64,000 nt of DNA from Spongorhabdus nitratireducens (GTDB lineage: Bacteria; Pseudomonadota; Gammaproteobacteria; Pseudomonadales; Endozoicomonadaceae), in assembly GCA_947387575.1 (NCBI GenBank), contig CANDOC010000009.1, positions 219,952-283,951 on the forward strand, in the 5' to 3' direction. Numbering within the stretch: the first letter of the stretch is position 1; each line of letters begins with the position of its first letter. The translations under genes and the position numbers were made by a program. Positions 17,940-28,076 of the stretch are shown here, piece after piece. Below the pieces are notes generated by a model, which saw only the letters and a list, made by a program, of their open reading frames with translations, was not told the origin of the DNA and made no database searches.

Positions 17940-20432
17940 TCAGACCTTTTCAACCCTTACGGCACATTTCTTGAAGTCCGTCTGTTTTGAGAGCGGGTCG
18001 GTTGCGTCAAGAATCAGTTTGTTGACGAGCTGGGAAGCATCAAAGAAGGGAATAAATGTATACCCTCTTGGCATTCTGTTTCGACCCCGGGTTTCAACCC
18101 GGGTACGGATTTCACCCCGGCGGGAAATAACTTTTACTTGCGAACCCCGGCGCACACCCAGTTCACTGGCATCGTCCGGATTCATAAACAGCAGGGCATC
18201 GGGGAATGCTTTATACAGCTCCGGAATCCGCTGGGTCATGCTGCCTGAGTGCCAGTGTTCCAGCACCCTGCCGGTTGACAGCCACATCGGATACTGTTCG
18301 TCTGGCTCTTCTGCCGGTGGTTCATAAGGCAGGGCAAAGATCCAGGCTTTTCCGTCCGGCTTGCCATAGAAACGGATATCTTCGCCATCCGGAACATAAG
18401 GGTCATATTCTTCGTTGAAACGCCATCGGGTCTCTTCGCCATCGACGACGGGCCAGCGTAGTCCACGCGCTTTGTGATACATTTCAAAGGGCGCAAGATC
18501 GTGCGCTTTGCCACGCCCGAAGGTCGCATACTCTTCGAATAGCCCCTTCTGAACATAGAAGCCAAAATGATGGGCTTCATCATTCTCCCGATCGGGATTC
18601 ACCTCGGATAGCGGGAACCGGTTTATTTGACCGTTTTCGTATAAGACATCGTAAACTCTTTTGCCTTTATACTGCGGAGCCTTGGCTAGCAGCTCTGGTG
18701 GCCAGACTTCCTCCACCTGAAAGTATTTGGAAAATTCCAGCAGTTGCCATAAATCACTGCGGGCATTCTCCGGCGCTTTTACCTGCTGATACCAGAACTG
18801 GGTACGTCTTTCAGCGTTACCGTAAGCCCCTTCTTTTTCCACCCACATGGCAGTCGGCAGAATCAGGTCAGCACCTTGAGCTGTAACTGTAGGATAGGGG
18901 TCTGAAACGACAATAAAGTTATGTGGGTTGCGATAGCCGGGCCAGGTTTCCTGATCAAGATTCGGAGCAGTCTGCAGGTTATTGTTGCACATCACCCAGT
19001 AGGCGTTGATTTTGCCATCTTTCAGCATGCGGTCATGCAGCACAGCATGATAACCGGGTTTTTCAGGGATAGTGCCGTCCGGCAGTTTCCAGATTTTTTC
19101 TGCTTTTTTACGGTGTTCAGGATTGGCGACCACCATATCAGCAGGCAGTCGGTGGGAAAATGTACCGACCTCCCTTGCTGTTCCGCAGGCAGAAGGCTGA
19201 CCTGTCAGAGAGAAGGGGCCACAGCCAGGCTCTGATATCTTGCCTGTCAGCAGATGAATATTGTTAATAATATTATTCATCCACACGCCACGGGTGTGCT
19301 GATTAACGCCCATGGTCCATAGCGACATCACTTTGATATCAGGGTCGGCATAACCTTCGGCCAGCTGTTCCAGCAACTCTGGAGAAACCCCTGATAACTC
19401 GGCTGTTTTATCCAGCGTATAGTCGCTGACAAAACGGGCAAAGTCTTCCAGTGATATTGCTTCAGAGTCTCCACTATCAGGGTTTTTGGCTTTTTGCTGC
19501 CGGGGATCTTCCGGTCTCAGCCCGTATCCGATATCGGTAACGCCGCGCCGGAAATGAGTATGCTTATTGACAAAGTCCATGTTGACTCTGCCAGTAGTGA
19601 TGATGTGGTTACAGATATAGTTGCCAATGGCCAGATCAGTCTGGGGCTTGAATATCATCGGGTGTTTGGCAAGGTCACATGACCGGTGTCGATAAGTTGA
19701 CAGAACTTCGACATTCACATGTTCATAAGCCAGCACTCGCGCAGCTATCCGTGTCCACAGCACTGGGTGGTTTTCAGCCATGTTTGAGCCCCAGAGCACA
19801 AACAGGTCGGCATTTTCAAAGTCGTCATAGCAGCCCATGGGTTCATCAATGCCAAAGGTGCGCATAAAGCCACCCACAGCAGAAGCCATACAGTGTCGGG
19901 CATTGGGATCAATATTGTTTGATCTCAGTCCGGCTTTCATAAACTTGGATGCAGCGTATCCTTCCCATACCGTCCACTGCCCCGAACCGAACATGCCAAC
20001 GCCTGTTGGACCTTTCTCCTTCAGCACCTTCTTAAACTGTTTGGCCATTTCCTGGAATGCGCGTTCCCAGCTAACCGGTGTGAATTCTCCTTCCTTGTCG
20101 TACATTCCATTCGACATTCTCAGCAGCGGAGTCGTGAGGCGGTCCGCGCCGTATATGCCTTTGGAAACAAAGTAACCCTTGATGCAGTTAAGACCACGAT
20201 TTACCGGCGCCTCGGGATCTGCCTTGGTGGCAACAATTCGGCCATCCTGTACTCCGATAAGAATGCTACAGCCGGTACCACAGAAGCGGCAGGGTGCCTT
20301 GTCCCAGCGAATCCGGTTTCTTTTGGTGGATGCAATCAGGTTGGTGGCGCTGGCAGGTACGGCCAAACCTGCAGCGCTGGTGGCTGCAGCGGCTGCTGAC
20401 ATCTTCAGAAACTGACGACGATTTCCGTTCAT
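17940..20432 (-). CDS. napA: periplasmic nitrate reductase catalytic subunit
   Basis: Molybdenum bis-MGD enzyme reducing nitrate to nitrite in the periplasm, 830 residues, standard length. The N-terminus has a Tat signal (NRRQFLK at residues 4-10). The [4Fe-4S] ligands are C48, C51, C55 and C83. The Mo-ligand Cys lies in [12 protein letters not shown]. Cofactor-binding segments include [13 protein letters not shown] near residue 235 and the C-terminal [12 protein letters not shown]. Maturation needs NapD (next upstream) and molybdenum cofactor from moaA (same strand downstream). Confidence 0.97.
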   Translation of the reverse strand: MNGNRRQFLKMSAAAAATSAAGLAVPASATNLIASTKRNRIRWDKAPCRFCGTGCSILIGVQDGRIVATKADPEAPVNRGLNCIKGYFVSKGIYGADRLTTPLLRMSNGMYDKEGEFTPVSWERAFQEMAKQFKKVLKEKGPTGVGMFGSGQWTVWEGYAASKFMKAGLRSNNIDPNARHCMASAVGGFMRTFGIDEPMGCYDDFENADLFVLWGSNMAENHPVLWTRIAARVLAYEHVNVEVLSTYRHRSCDLAKHPMIFKPQTDLAIGNYICNHIITTGRVNMDFVNKHTHFRRGVTDIGYGLRPEDPRQQKAKNPDSGDSEAISLEDFARFVSDYTLDKTAELSGVSPELLEQLAEGYADPDIKVMSLWTMGVNQHTRGVWMNNIINNIHLLTGKISEPGCGPFSLTGQPSACGTAREVGTFSHRLPADMVVANPEHRKKAEKIWKLPDGTIPEKPGYHAVLHDRMLKDGKINAYWVMCNNNLQTAPNLDQETWPGYRNPHNFIVVSDPYPTVTAQGADLILPTAMWVEKEGAYGNAERRTQFWYQQVKAPENARSDLWQLLEFSKYFQVEEVWPPELLAKAPQYKGKRVYDVLYENGQINRFPLSEVNPDRENDEAHHFGFYVQKGLFEEYATFGRGKAHDLAPFEMYHKARGLRWPVVDGEETRWRFNEEYDPYVPDGEDIRFYGKPDGKAWIFALPYEPPAEEPDEQYPMWLSTGRVLEHWHSGSMTQRIPELYKAFPDALLFMNPDDASELGVRRGSQVKVISRRGEIRTRVETRGRNRMPRGYTFIPFFDASQLVNKLILDATDPLSKQTDFKKCAVRVEKV

Positions 20433-20497
20433 AGTGACTGCAACCTGTGTGCGCTGAATAAAGCTGCTGGTGGAAAATACCGCAAATGGCTGTTTGA

Positions 20498-20746
20498 TTA
20501 ATCGCAGTGACCGTAAGTAAAGGAAACATCCAGCACTTCCGGCAGATCCTGCAGCAGGGTTATTTTCCGGAACATGCGTTGAGACTGACCATTATCTTCG
20601 ATGGTGATGGCAAACCTGCCGCAGTTATCCTGAGCATGAATATCCACCCCTTCCATCGCATGAAGTTGCTGCTCAACCTGATGCTGGTGTTCAGGCCTGG
20701 TAAGAACAACCAGACCACAAACTTCATAACCGGGAGATGCAGGCAT
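20498..20746 (-). CDS. napD: NapA signal-peptide-binding chaperone
   Basis: 82-residue cytoplasmic chaperone that binds the Tat signal of NapA and delays export until the cofactor is loaded. The ferredoxin-like core reads [34 protein letters not shown] and [10 protein letters not shown]. It lies between napF and napA. The ribosome site is not obvious, so the start is inferred from family length. Confidence 0.9.
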   Translation of the reverse strand: MPASPGYEVCGLVVLTRPEHQHQVEQQLHAMEGVDIHAQDNCGRFAITIEDNGQSQRMFRKITLLQDLPEVLDVSFTYGHCD

Positions 20747-20800
20747 TGAGATGTACCGGTGTCTGGAAGTTAATGGTGCAACCAGGAACTGCTGATTTCG

Positions 20801-21325
20801 TTAATCACCAGGTAGTTCATCGCCAGATAGCACGGGCTCTTGCATTTTGATGGCGGTTACCGGACATACACGGTAACAGGCCCCACATCCGGTACAGTTG
20901 TCGTCTTGTATCCGGGGAATGAAAGTGCCGTCTGTTTCTGGCGCAAGATGAATGGCTTCTGTCGGACATTCATCGACACAGGCCAGACATTGAACACCCT
21001 GAGTTGCAATGCAGTTTTGACCAATAATGGCTTTAAGTTGCCAGGGCGATGTTCCGGATACAAAGTGTAGTGCATTAACCGAACATGCACCGGCACAGTT
21101 TTGACAAAAAGTGCATTCACCCTTGTCAAAGTTAACTTCAGGAAAACCGCCACTGCCGTTAAAAAGAATGCTCTCAGGACATTCTGTGATGCAGTCACCA
21201 CAACGGGTGCAGATTGAAGTAAATCTGTTTTCATTCCCGAACCAGGGTGGTCTGAGAGGAGTGGCTTTATTTCGTTTCAAAGAAAGAAATGATCGACGGC
21301 TGTGATCAATGTTTTCGTCTGCCAT
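20801..21325 (-). CDS. napF: ferredoxin-type protein of periplasmic nitrate reductase
   Basis: 174-residue cytoplasmic iron-sulfur protein implicated in NapA maturation. Three to four [4Fe-4S] motifs are visible: CTRCGDCITECP, CTFCQNCAGAC, CLACVDECP and CTGCGACYRVCP. The N-terminus RRSFLSLKRNKA resembles a Tat-like motif, as in other NapF proteins. I take ATG 21325; the frame could begin at 21373, but the added residues are not NapF-like. It is the first gene of the nap operon, divergent from yebC. Confidence 0.93.
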   Translation of the reverse strand: MADENIDHSRRSFLSLKRNKATPLRPPWFGNENRFTSICTRCGDCITECPESILFNGSGGFPEVNFDKGECTFCQNCAGACSVNALHFVSGTSPWQLKAIIGQNCIATQGVQCLACVDECPTEAIHLAPETDGTFIPRIQDDNCTGCGACYRVCPVTAIKMQEPVLSGDELPGD

Positions 21326-21412
21326 TTCACATGCTCGACCGTAAACGCAGAGTTGCGAAAGTATAGAGTGCAACGCCTTTTCCTGCTCAAGGCACGGTCA
21401 CACTGATCTGCG

Positions 21413-21443
21413 TTGGTCAACATTCCTGCGGTTGCGTTATAAT
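21413..21443 (+). promoter_or_regulatory. candidate promoter of yebC
   Basis: A perfect TATAAT stands at 21438-21443. The -35 is poor (TTGGTC at 21413-21418, spacing 19, or GGTCAA at 21415-21420, spacing 17). I looked for an FNR box (TTGAT-N4-ATCAA) serving the divergent nap operon between 21326 and 21540 and found none. Confidence 0.5.
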
Positions 21444-21540
21444 GCGGGGTTTGAAATCTATTGGGTGTGCTGCTTCCCCCGCAGTCTGTCAAACAGGCTG
21501 CCAGCAGCCGCGTAGTATTTGAGACGCGAAGAGGCATTTC

Positions 21541-22287
21541 ATGGCAGGTCATAGTAAGTGGGCCAACATCAAGCACCGCAAGGCAGCTCAGGACGCCAAG
21601 CGTGGCAAAATCTTCACTAAAGTAATTCGCGAACTGGTTGTTGCAGCCAAGGCTGGCGGTGGTAATCCGGACGATAACCCGCGTCTGCGTGCAGCTATCG
21701 ACAAGGCGCTGGGCGTCAACATGACCCGCGATACCATCAACCGTGCAGTACAGCGTGGTGCTGGTGGTGGTGAAGACTCCAACATGGATGAAGTGACCTA
21801 TGAAGGTTACGGTCCGGGTGGTGTGGCAGTACTGGTTGAGTGTCTGACCGACAACCGCAACCGTACTGTATCTGAAGTGCGTCATGCGTTCAGTAAGCAC
21901 GGCGGTAACCTGGGAACTGACGGCTCTGTTGCTTACCTGTTTGAGCGCAAGGGTCAGATCTTCTTTGAAGCCGGTGCTGACGAAGAAACCGTAATGGACG
22001 CGGCACTGGAAGCGGGTGCTGAAGATATTGTCACCAATGATGATGGTTCCATCGAAGTGCTGACTGACTGGACTGAGTTCATGCAGGTCAAGGAAGCACT
22101 GGAGCAGGGTGGCCTGACTCCGGCGGGTGGTGAAGTGGCGATGATCGCTTCAACCCAGGCGCCGATGGATAAGGATGGTGCAGAGAAGATCCTGAAGCTG
22201 ATCGATCGTCTGGAAGATCTGGATGACGTGCAGGAAGTTTACACTAATGCCGATATCCCGGCAGAAGTGATGGAGCAGCTGGGTTAA
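21541..22287 (+). CDS. yebC: YebC/PmpR-family protein
   Basis: 248-residue cytosolic protein starting [23 protein letters not shown], the family hallmark. Three domains of the usual length follow ([30 protein letters not shown] and [17 protein letters not shown] segments). Members act as transcription regulators (PmpR in Pseudomonas) or, as recently proposed, help ribosomes through proline-rich stretches. It lies directly upstream of ruvC, the common gammaproteobacterial order. Confidence 0.95.
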   Translation: MAGHSKWANIKHRKAAQDAKRGKIFTKVIRELVVAAKAGGGNPDDNPRLRAAIDKALGVNMTRDTINRAVQRGAGGGEDSNMDEVTYEGYGPGGVAVLVECLTDNRNRTVSEVRHAFSKHGGNLGTDGSVAYLFERKGQIFFEAGADEETVMDAALEAGAEDIVTNDDGSIEVLTDWTEFMQVKEALEQGGLTPAGGEVAMIASTQAPMDKDGAEKILKLIDRLEDLDDVQEVYTNADIPAEVMEQLG

Positions 22288-22309
22288 TTAAAACCCGGTT
22301 TGTCTCAAG

Positions 22310-22345
22310 ATGCAGTGTTTGTTTCATGCGAACACTGCATTTTTT
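22310..22345 (+). terminator. terminator after yebC
   Basis: Stem ATGCAGTGTT / AACACTGCAT with a short loop, followed by a T-run (TTTTTT). It falls just beyond the yebC stop and separates it from ruvC. Confidence 0.85.
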
Positions 22346-22359
22346 ATATGTGTCGCAGA

Positions 22360-22578
22360 TTACATATTCCAGCCCAGCAACAGCATAAACAAAACAGCAA
22401 TGACGGCTGTGAGGGTAAGCAGGGTGTAGAAAAGGTCGTTCATTGCCATTCGCTTGATCGTTTCCAGTGTTTGTCGTTGCGGCGGCTTGTAAAAAAGTCC
22501 CTCTATCATAGCGGAGCGCCACGTAACCCCTTTCGGTATTTGGTTACGGTTTGCAACCTCTGTTGAGTTCCATGTCAC
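22360..22578 (-). CDS. small membrane-anchored protein, unidentified
   Basis: 72-residue open frame on the minus strand between yebC and ruvC. A GAGGTG site lies four to five bases before the ATG. The C-terminal third is one hydrophobic helix (LLTLTAVIAVLFMLLLGW); the N-terminal part is polar and basic (YKPPQRQTLETIKRM). Codons look plausible (many CTG, GCC and ACC choices). I do not recognise the family; the layout recalls small tail-anchored proteins such as DUF2970, but no motif confirms it. Confidence 0.45.
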   Translation of the reverse strand: MTWNSTEVANRNQIPKGVTWRSAMIEGLFYKPPQRQTLETIKRMAMNDLFYTLLTLTAVIAVLFMLLLGWNM

Positions 22579-22698
22579 CTCATGGCTTGTTTTGTGTCCT
22601 GCTGGTCACTTCAGTACATTAATAGAAACCGGAAGTCCTTTATCAGCAAAGGATAGGGCTCCAGTAAAGAGTGTTATTTTCTATAGGTTTATCAGGCA

Positions 22699-23214
22699 TT
22701 GATCATTCTTGGGATTGACCCCGGGTCCCGTATTACCGGTTATGGTGTTATTAATGAAATTGGCAGCCGCTGCGAATATATCGCCTCAGGTTGTATTCGG
22801 GTTGGTGAAGGCGAGCTGCCTGAACGGCTGCGAATAATTCATGACGGTATCACCGAAGTGATAGAGCGCTTCTGCCCCCAAAGTGTCGGCATTGAACAGG
22901 TGTTTATGTCCCGCAATGCTGACTCGGCCCTCAAGCTGGGGCAGGCGCGTGGTGCCGCTATTGTGGCGGCAGTGTGTCAGGATCTGCCAGTCAGTGAATA
23001 TTCGGCCCGGCAGGTCAAACAGTCTGTAGTGGGCAAAGGCTCTGCGGATAAAAGCCAGGTCCAGCATATGGTGAAGTCGATCCTGAAGCTGGAAGATACG
23101 CCTCAGGCTGATGCGGCAGATGCACTGGCTGTAGCTTTGTGTCATGCCCATACCCGTCAGAGCCTGGTCAAAATGGCCGGTGTTCGCAGTGTCCGTCGTG
23201 GACGTATGAGGTAA
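22699..23214 (+). CDS. ruvC: Holliday-junction endonuclease
   Basis: Resolvase that cuts Holliday junctions, acting with RuvAB. 171 residues. The acidic catalytic residues appear in [15 protein letters not shown] (Asp 7), VGIEQVF (Glu) and [14 protein letters not shown] (two Asp). The start is a TTG at 22699; no ATG or GTG precedes the conserved Asp in frame, and the ribosome site is weak, so expression is probably low. ruvA begins nine bases after the stop. Confidence 0.95.
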   Translation: MIILGIDPGSRITGYGVINEIGSRCEYIASGCIRVGEGELPERLRIIHDGITEVIERFCPQSVGIEQVFMSRNADSALKLGQARGAAIVAAVCQDLPVSEYSARQVKQSVVGKGSADKSQVQHMVKSILKLEDTPQADAADALAVALCHAHTRQSLVKMAGVRSVRRGRMR

Positions 23215-23222
23215 ATAAAATA

Positions 23223-23834
23223 GTGATTGGAAGACTGAAAGGTATTCTGCTGGAAAAACAGCCACCGGCGCTGCTGCTGGATGTAAATGGTGTTGGCTAT
23301 GAGCTGGAAGCGCCGATGACCACTATCTACAAGCTGCCGGAAACCGGTGTGGAGACCATTCTTCATACCCACTTTGTAGTGCGGGATGATGCCCAGCTGC
23401 TTTATGGCTTTGCCGAGAAGCGTGAGCGTGAACTGTTCCGGTTGTTAATCAAGGTGAACGGTGTGGGCCCTAAAGTTGCGCTGGCAATTTTGTCCGGGCT
23501 GGATGCCGAAACCTTTGTGGGCTGTGTACAGGAACATGATGCCATGGCGCTGACCCGGATTCCCGGAATCGGCAAAAAAACCGCCGAGCGTCTGATCGTG
23601 GAAATGAAAGACAAGCTGGGCAGCTGGCAGACTTCGGCTGCAACTTCTCTACCGGGACTGATGGAAGCGTCCGGTAATCTGGAACAGGGTCGTCAGGCTG
23701 CTGCGGATGCGGTCAGTGCCCTGGAAGCGCTGGGTTACAAGGCACAGGATGCCAGCAAAGCGATCAAGGCTGTGATGGAAGATGGGCTAGACAGTCAGGA
23801 GCTGATTCGCCGAGCGCTAAAGCAGATGATTTGA
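23223..23834 (+). CDS. ruvA: Holliday-junction DNA-binding protein
   Basis: Tetrameric junction-binding partner of the RuvB motor. GTG 23223 gives 203 residues, exactly the family norm, with GAGG inside the end of ruvC as ribosome site. Domain I reads [27 protein letters not shown]. The HhH motifs are [13 protein letters not shown] and [16 protein letters not shown]. The C-terminal RuvB-binding domain covers the last ~50 residues. Normally ruvB follows at once; here it is 3 kb away. Confidence 0.96.
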   Translation: MIGRLKGILLEKQPPALLLDVNGVGYELEAPMTTIYKLPETGVETILHTHFVVRDDAQLLYGFAEKRERELFRLLIKVNGVGPKVALAILSGLDAETFVGCVQEHDAMALTRIPGIGKKTAERLIVEMKDKLGSWQTSAATSLPGLMEASGNLEQGRQAAADAVSALEALGYKAQDASKAIKAVMEDGLDSQELIRRALKQMI

Positions 23835-23851
23835 TATCAAAGTAACGCTCA

Positions 23852-23898
23852 TCTGCAGTTTTGGTTTTGTGATACTTATCAGAAACTAAAGCTGCAGA
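23852..23898. terminator. inverted repeat after ruvA
   Basis: Sixteen-base arms (23852-23867 and 23883-23898) pair at 14 of 16 positions, with a further GATA/TATC pairing in the loop. An outer pair CTCATCTGCA / TGCAGATGAG (23848-23857 and 23928-23937) nests around it. It probably ends the yebC-side ruvCA transcript, but there is no T-run. Confidence 0.45.
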
Positions 23899-24015
23899 AG
23901 TCAGATTTTGGCTTTTCAGATATAAGGTGCAGATGAGTCGATCTACGGTTTTTATGGAATGAACTCTCCATGGGCATGTGCGTCATATTAGGTTCATAGT
24001 GCTGGATTTAATATA

Positions 24016-25068
24016 ATGCCTCTCCGTTTGAAACTGAGATTTATTGCTTTTCTGTTTCCCTTATTTGCCTGTGATTTGGCGGGGGCAATAAATTGTCTTA
24101 ACTGTAGCGAGTCAGGTCAGGAAATAGATAAAGCCTGCAAGGTCTGTAGTTTAACAATAAGTATGGAGGAGGTTATTTCCAAAACACTGGGAAGGCCTTT
24201 TATCTATCTGACTGAGGATCCACAGGGCTCCCTGAAGTTATCAGGTATTGCGTCTTCGCTGAATGGATTGTCTGATGATGACTGCTCATTTCAGGGCGAA
24301 GCATTCACGATCCTTCCAAGAGAAGATTTGATACGAGTACTTCATTATGTAGAGAGTCAATATTGTCAGGTCGTTATCTCAAAAGAAGTTGTTCATAACG
24401 CCCTTGTTATGACAAGTACACAGTTTCAAGAATTTCCGGAGCTAAGAAATTTAACTGAGCAGTCGCATCGATATAATATGTGGCTTATTGTTATTTCGTG
24501 GATTCTGTATCAAACGCCAGCGTTTATCGATGACGCAGGTCGTTTCATAGCTTTCTCAGCCTACAACCGATTGTCTGATTACAACCATATCGCGCTGGAA
24601 AAAATGCGAGTCTTAATGAAAGACAGGTTGGAACGAGTTACTACTGCTGTTGTGACACTTCAGCCCTGTGATGATCAACCTGAAATATCCATAGCGTATG
24701 TTCTCATAAGAGCTCTTGATATAAATGGAAGTCCTCTGCGTTGGAAAATTGGCTCATCCCTTTTGGGAGTTTCTAGGCTATCAGATAGCCAGTATTTTGT
24801 TAGTTATGAAAACAGGCAGTACTTGATCAGTGATTGCAGGGAAGTTGTTGCTTTAATATCGGGCTTCCAATTTAATCAGAATATATCGGATATTCTTGTT
24901 TCAGTTGGTTATTGCACTCATGAGATCTCCAATACGCTGACAAAGCTGCTGATTATGAGTATTCCAATTTCAGTATTGACAATGGTTACTGGAATAGAGC
25001 CTGCTGATGCTTTTCATCTGCTTATTCCATTTGTCGGTATTACTGGCTTGCCGAGATTGCAGGAATAG
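24016..25068 (+). CDS. exported Cys-rich protein of unknown function
   Basis: 350-residue protein with a signal peptide (FIAFLFPLFACDLAGA). Directly after it comes a CxxC-x10-CxxC pattern (CLNC and CKVC), like a small zinc ribbon or disulfide knot. Further Cys residues are scattered through the chain. A hydrophobic segment (WLIVISWILYQTPAF) lies mid-chain and another near the C-terminus (LLIMSIPISVLTMV). Codon use is more AT-rich than in the flanking ruv genes, which suggests later acquisition. I do not recognise a family. It has no evident ribosome site and ends at a perfect 16-bp inverted repeat. Confidence 0.65.
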   Translation: MPLRLKLRFIAFLFPLFACDLAGAINCLNCSESGQEIDKACKVCSLTISMEEVISKTLGRPFIYLTEDPQGSLKLSGIASSLNGLSDDDCSFQGEAFTILPREDLIRVLHYVESQYCQVVISKEVVHNALVMTSTQFQEFPELRNLTEQSHRYNMWLIVISWILYQTPAFIDDAGRFIAFSAYNRLSDYNHIALEKMRVLMKDRLERVTTAVVTLQPCDDQPEISIAYVLIRALDINGSPLRWKIGSSLLGVSRLSDSQYFVSYENRQYLISDCREVVALISGFQFNQNISDILVSVGYCTHEISNTLTKLLIMSIPISVLTMVTGIEPADAFHLLIPFVGITGLPRLQE

Positions 25069-25099
25069 GTTCCGAAAGTGAGCTTTGGCAAATTCAGAA

Positions 25100-25140
25100 T
25101 TATGGAGTGTATAGCTTTTACTAGGCTATACACTCCATAA
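25100..25140. terminator. bidirectional terminator between the orphan gene and ferritin
   Basis: Perfect 16-bp inverted repeat TTATGGAGTGTATAGC / GCTATACACTCCATAA with a nine-base loop, lying between convergent genes. Its arms are unusually long for an intrinsic terminator. Confidence 0.75.
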
Positions 25141-25142
25141 TT

Positions 25143-25667
25143 TTATGCCTGATTGCTTGATGTCTCTGCTGAATGAATTCCGACCTGCTTGGCCACTTCC
25201 TTATCAATAAAGTACAGGCCTTTACCTTCCGCACCGATCATCTTGATCTTGTCGACGATAGAGGCAAACAGTTTTTCTTCTTCGTGTTGCTCCGCCACAT
25301 ACCACTGCAGGAACTGGAAGGTTGAGAAGTCTTTGGTGGTGAACGCCATATCAACCAGCTCGTTGATCTTGCGGGTTACCAGACGTTCGTGGTCCAGAAT
25401 CTGGGTGAATACGTCTTCAATACCTTCAAATTCGCAGGCCGGTGCTTCGATTGCACCGATAATGGCCATGGCACCGGTTTCGTTCACATAGTTGAAGAGG
25501 CGGTTCATATGATCCATCTCTTCAGTAGCGTGTGCACGCAGGAACTGGGCGCAGCCTTCCAGTCCCTTGTGCTCGCACCAAGAACTCATCTGCAGATAGA
25601 TATTGGAAGAGTAGAACTCCAGATTAATCTGGTCGTTCAGGCTTTTGATCATGGCTTCGCTTAGCAT
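25143..25667 (-). CDS. ftnA: ferritin (iron storage)
   Basis: Non-heme ferritin, 174 residues. Four-helix-bundle motifs with ferroxidase ligands are visible: [33 protein letters not shown] and [16 protein letters not shown]. The fold assembles into a 24-mer that oxidises and stores iron in the cytosol. No bacterioferritin heme Met is evident at the usual place, so FtnA rather than Bfr. It sits on the minus strand inside the segment that splits ruvA from ruvB. Confidence 0.94.
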   Translation of the reverse strand: MLSEAMIKSLNDQINLEFYSSNIYLQMSSWCEHKGLEGCAQFLRAHATEEMDHMNRLFNYVNETGAMAIIGAIEAPACEFEGIEDVFTQILDHERLVTRKINELVDMAFTTKDFSTFQFLQWYVAEQHEEEKLFASIVDKIKMIGAEGKGLYFIDKEVAKQVGIHSAETSSNQA

Positions 25668-25771
25668 GACGTTATTATTCCCTGGTTAAATACCCGCGCT
25701 ATTTTGCAGCAGTCACAGAAAATATGCACTGATATACATCGTTACAGATATGCCTCGTTTTAAAATTCTGG

Positions 25772-26653
25772 TCATGTCTCGGCTTTCAGTGCTTTGATGG
25801 AATCTATGCAGACCAGAAGCACTGCGATCCAGATCATGCTGTTGGTAATCCATTGCTCGGCTGAAATGCTGTCTTTGAGCACCAATAAACCAACCAGAAA
25901 AATCAGCGCGGGTTCAAGGTAGCTCAGCAGACCAAACAGTCCCATTGGCAACTGGCGGGATGCAGAGATATAAAACAGCATGGAAATAGCATTGAGCAGG
26001 CCTAGCCCGGGTAGCAAGACCCAAAGTGAAGGGGCATCTGATGCGGTAGCAAAATCAAAGTCTATTCCGGGGATAGCAATAATAGCCAGTAACACAATCA
26101 GGCTTTCAAGAAAGAAGGAGCTCAGGGCTTCCGCACCAACCTTGCGCTTGATTAAAAAGTAAGCCGGGTAGGTCAGAGAAACCAGCAAGACTACCCATGA
26201 CAGCTGTCCCTGAGTGACAAGTTCATGCAATGCGCCACAGCTGGCTGCAAAAATTGCGACTTTCTGCAGTGTGCTGACTTTCTCGCGTAGAAACATAAAA
26301 CTGGTCAAGACAATTGTCAGCGGTAGCAAGAAATACCCCATGGCAACATCAAGGGTATAGCCATTGAGTGGAGCCCAGACAAAAAGCCACCACTGGATGC
26401 CCACTATCAGCGAGCAAACCATCAAACCGGCAATTTTGGCCACACTGTTAACGGCATGACCAAGCCTGCACCATTTTTTAAACAGGGTGAGAATAATGAT
26501 TGCCACTGCGACGGAGAACAAAATCCGGTGGCTGAATATGGCAGTGCCATTCAGGGGCTCCAGCCACTGAACGTAGACAGGAGTGAATCCAAACAGTACA
26601 GAGGCTGAAACCGAGCAGCCAAGCCCTTTCAGGAATGAAGCATCACCGGACAT
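25772..26653 (-). CDS. EamA/RarD-type permease
   Basis: 293-residue inner-membrane protein with ten hydrophobic helices. The N-terminus (KGLGCSVSASVLFGFTPVYVQWLEPLNGTAIFSHRILFSV) is characteristic of the RarD branch of the drug/metabolite transporter superfamily. The start at 26653 gives the family length; the frame extends to a TTG at 26701, adding a polar Cys-containing stretch unlike RarD. Substrate unknown; the RarD name comes from a chloramphenicol-sensitivity phenotype. Confidence 0.85.
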   Translation of the reverse strand: MSGDASFLKGLGCSVSASVLFGFTPVYVQWLEPLNGTAIFSHRILFSVAVAIIILTLFKKWCRLGHAVNSVAKIAGLMVCSLIVGIQWWLFVWAPLNGYTLDVAMGYFLLPLTIVLTSFMFLREKVSTLQKVAIFAASCGALHELVTQGQLSWVVLLVSLTYPAYFLIKRKVGAEALSSFFLESLIVLLAIIAIPGIDFDFATASDAPSLWVLLPGLGLLNAISMLFYISASRQLPMGLFGLLSYLEPALIFLVGLLVLKDSISAEQWITNSMIWIAVLLVCIDSIKALKAET

Positions 26654-26873
26654 ATCACCAACCTGCAAACTGCACGAAGGGGCTTTCATCCCCGAAACCA
26701 AATAACCCGAATGTGAGTGTATATAGTCTCTATATGTTCAACTCACACTTTCATGCAGACCACTAGTGCTTATCACGGTTCCCGATGACCGGCTTTTTCG
26801 CTTTAGTTCCGGCACAATCTTTGAAATGATTGGAGGATAATGACACCTCTGATGACACGATTCTCAAACCAAG

Positions 26874-27884
26874 ATGATTGAAGCGGACAGACTGGTTTCC
26901 GCCCAGGATAAAGGGCAGGAAGATTCACTCGACCGGGCGATTCGTCCCCGGATGCTGGCAGACTATCAAGGCCAGCCGACAGTGCGGGAACAGATGGAAA
27001 TATTTATTCAGGCTGCCCGTCAGCGGGGTGAGGCACTGGATCATACCCTGATTTTCGGTCCTCCGGGATTGGGTAAAACTACTCTGGCCAATATTCTGGC
27101 CAATGAAATGGATGTCCAGATTCGCACCACTTCAGGGCCGGTACTGGAAAAGGCCGGCGATCTGGCGGCGCTGCTGACCAACCTTGAGCCTAATGACGTC
27201 CTGTTTATCGACGAAATTCACCGTCTCAGTCCGGTGGTTGAGGAGGTGCTTTATCCAGCGATGGAGGATTATCAGCTGGATATCATGATCGGTGAAGGTC
27301 CTGCTGCGCGCTCAATTAAACTCGACCTGCCACCTTTTACGCTGGTTGGAGCAACAACCCGGGCCGGTTTGCTGACCTCCCCCCTGCGTGATCGATTCGG
27401 TATCGTTCAGCGACTGGAATTTTACGGTCTGGATGATCTGACCCATATCGTACAGCGCTCAGCCAGTATTCTGGGGGTTGAAATGGATGAGGCCGGAGCC
27501 AGAGAAGTTGCCTGTCGTTCCCGGGGAACGCCGCGAATTGCCAACCGTTTGCTGCGTCGGGTGCGGGATTATGCGGATGTGAAAGCCGGTGGCAAGGTCG
27601 ATCAGGAAGTTGCTGATGCCGCCCTGAATATGCTTGCGGTAGATGCTCGAGGCTTTGACTTTATGGATCGCCGCCTGCTACTGACAATGATTGAAAAGTT
27701 TGATGGTGGACCGGTTGGTGTAGACAGTCTGGCGGCAGCGATCAGTGAAGAACGGGATACTATCGAAGATGTGCTGGAACCGTTCCTGATCCAGCAGGGT
27801 TATATGATGCGTACCCCGAGAGGTCGGGTCGTTACCCGTCGGGCATGGGAACATTTCGGGCTGGATGCTCCGGATGCCGGATAA
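26874..27884 (+). CDS. ruvB: Holliday-junction branch-migration ATPase
   Basis: AAA+ motor of the RuvAB complex, 336 residues. Walker A is GPPGLGKTT, Walker B DEIHRL, sensor 1 GATTRAG. The arginine-finger region ([15 protein letters not shown]) and the C-terminal winged-helix DNA-binding part ([15 protein letters not shown]) are intact. It is separated from ruvC-ruvA by the orphan, ferritin and RarD genes and must have its own promoter, which I could not place. ybgC follows on the same strand. Confidence 0.97.
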   Translation: MIEADRLVSAQDKGQEDSLDRAIRPRMLADYQGQPTVREQMEIFIQAARQRGEALDHTLIFGPPGLGKTTLANILANEMDVQIRTTSGPVLEKAGDLAALLTNLEPNDVLFIDEIHRLSPVVEEVLYPAMEDYQLDIMIGEGPAARSIKLDLPPFTLVGATTRAGLLTSPLRDRFGIVQRLEFYGLDDLTHIVQRSASILGVEMDEAGAREVACRSRGTPRIANRLLRRVRDYADVKAGGKVDQEVADAALNMLAVDARGFDFMDRRLLLTMIEKFDGGPVGVDSLAAAISEERDTIEDVLEPFLIQQGYMMRTPRGRVVTRRAWEHFGLDAPDAG

Positions 27885-28076
27885 ATAAATCTGTCATCAT
27901 CGCTACCGGTTACAGAATTCCCTCAAGATCCCTTTGTACAAGCCCCCCGCATCGGAATATGATTGAAACAATGTTTCAAACTAGGTTTCAAAATCAGGGT
28001 GCGGCAGGCTTGTTCTTTGTCGAGCTATCGCCGTACCTGGCTTCAGCGTAGAAAGCCACAGAGCAGGAAGTGCCGT

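Noticed and set aside
21326..21540. FNR or Nar-type operator for nap
   Set aside because: No sequence close to TTGAT-N4-ATCAA was found in the intergenic region; regulation cannot be stated.
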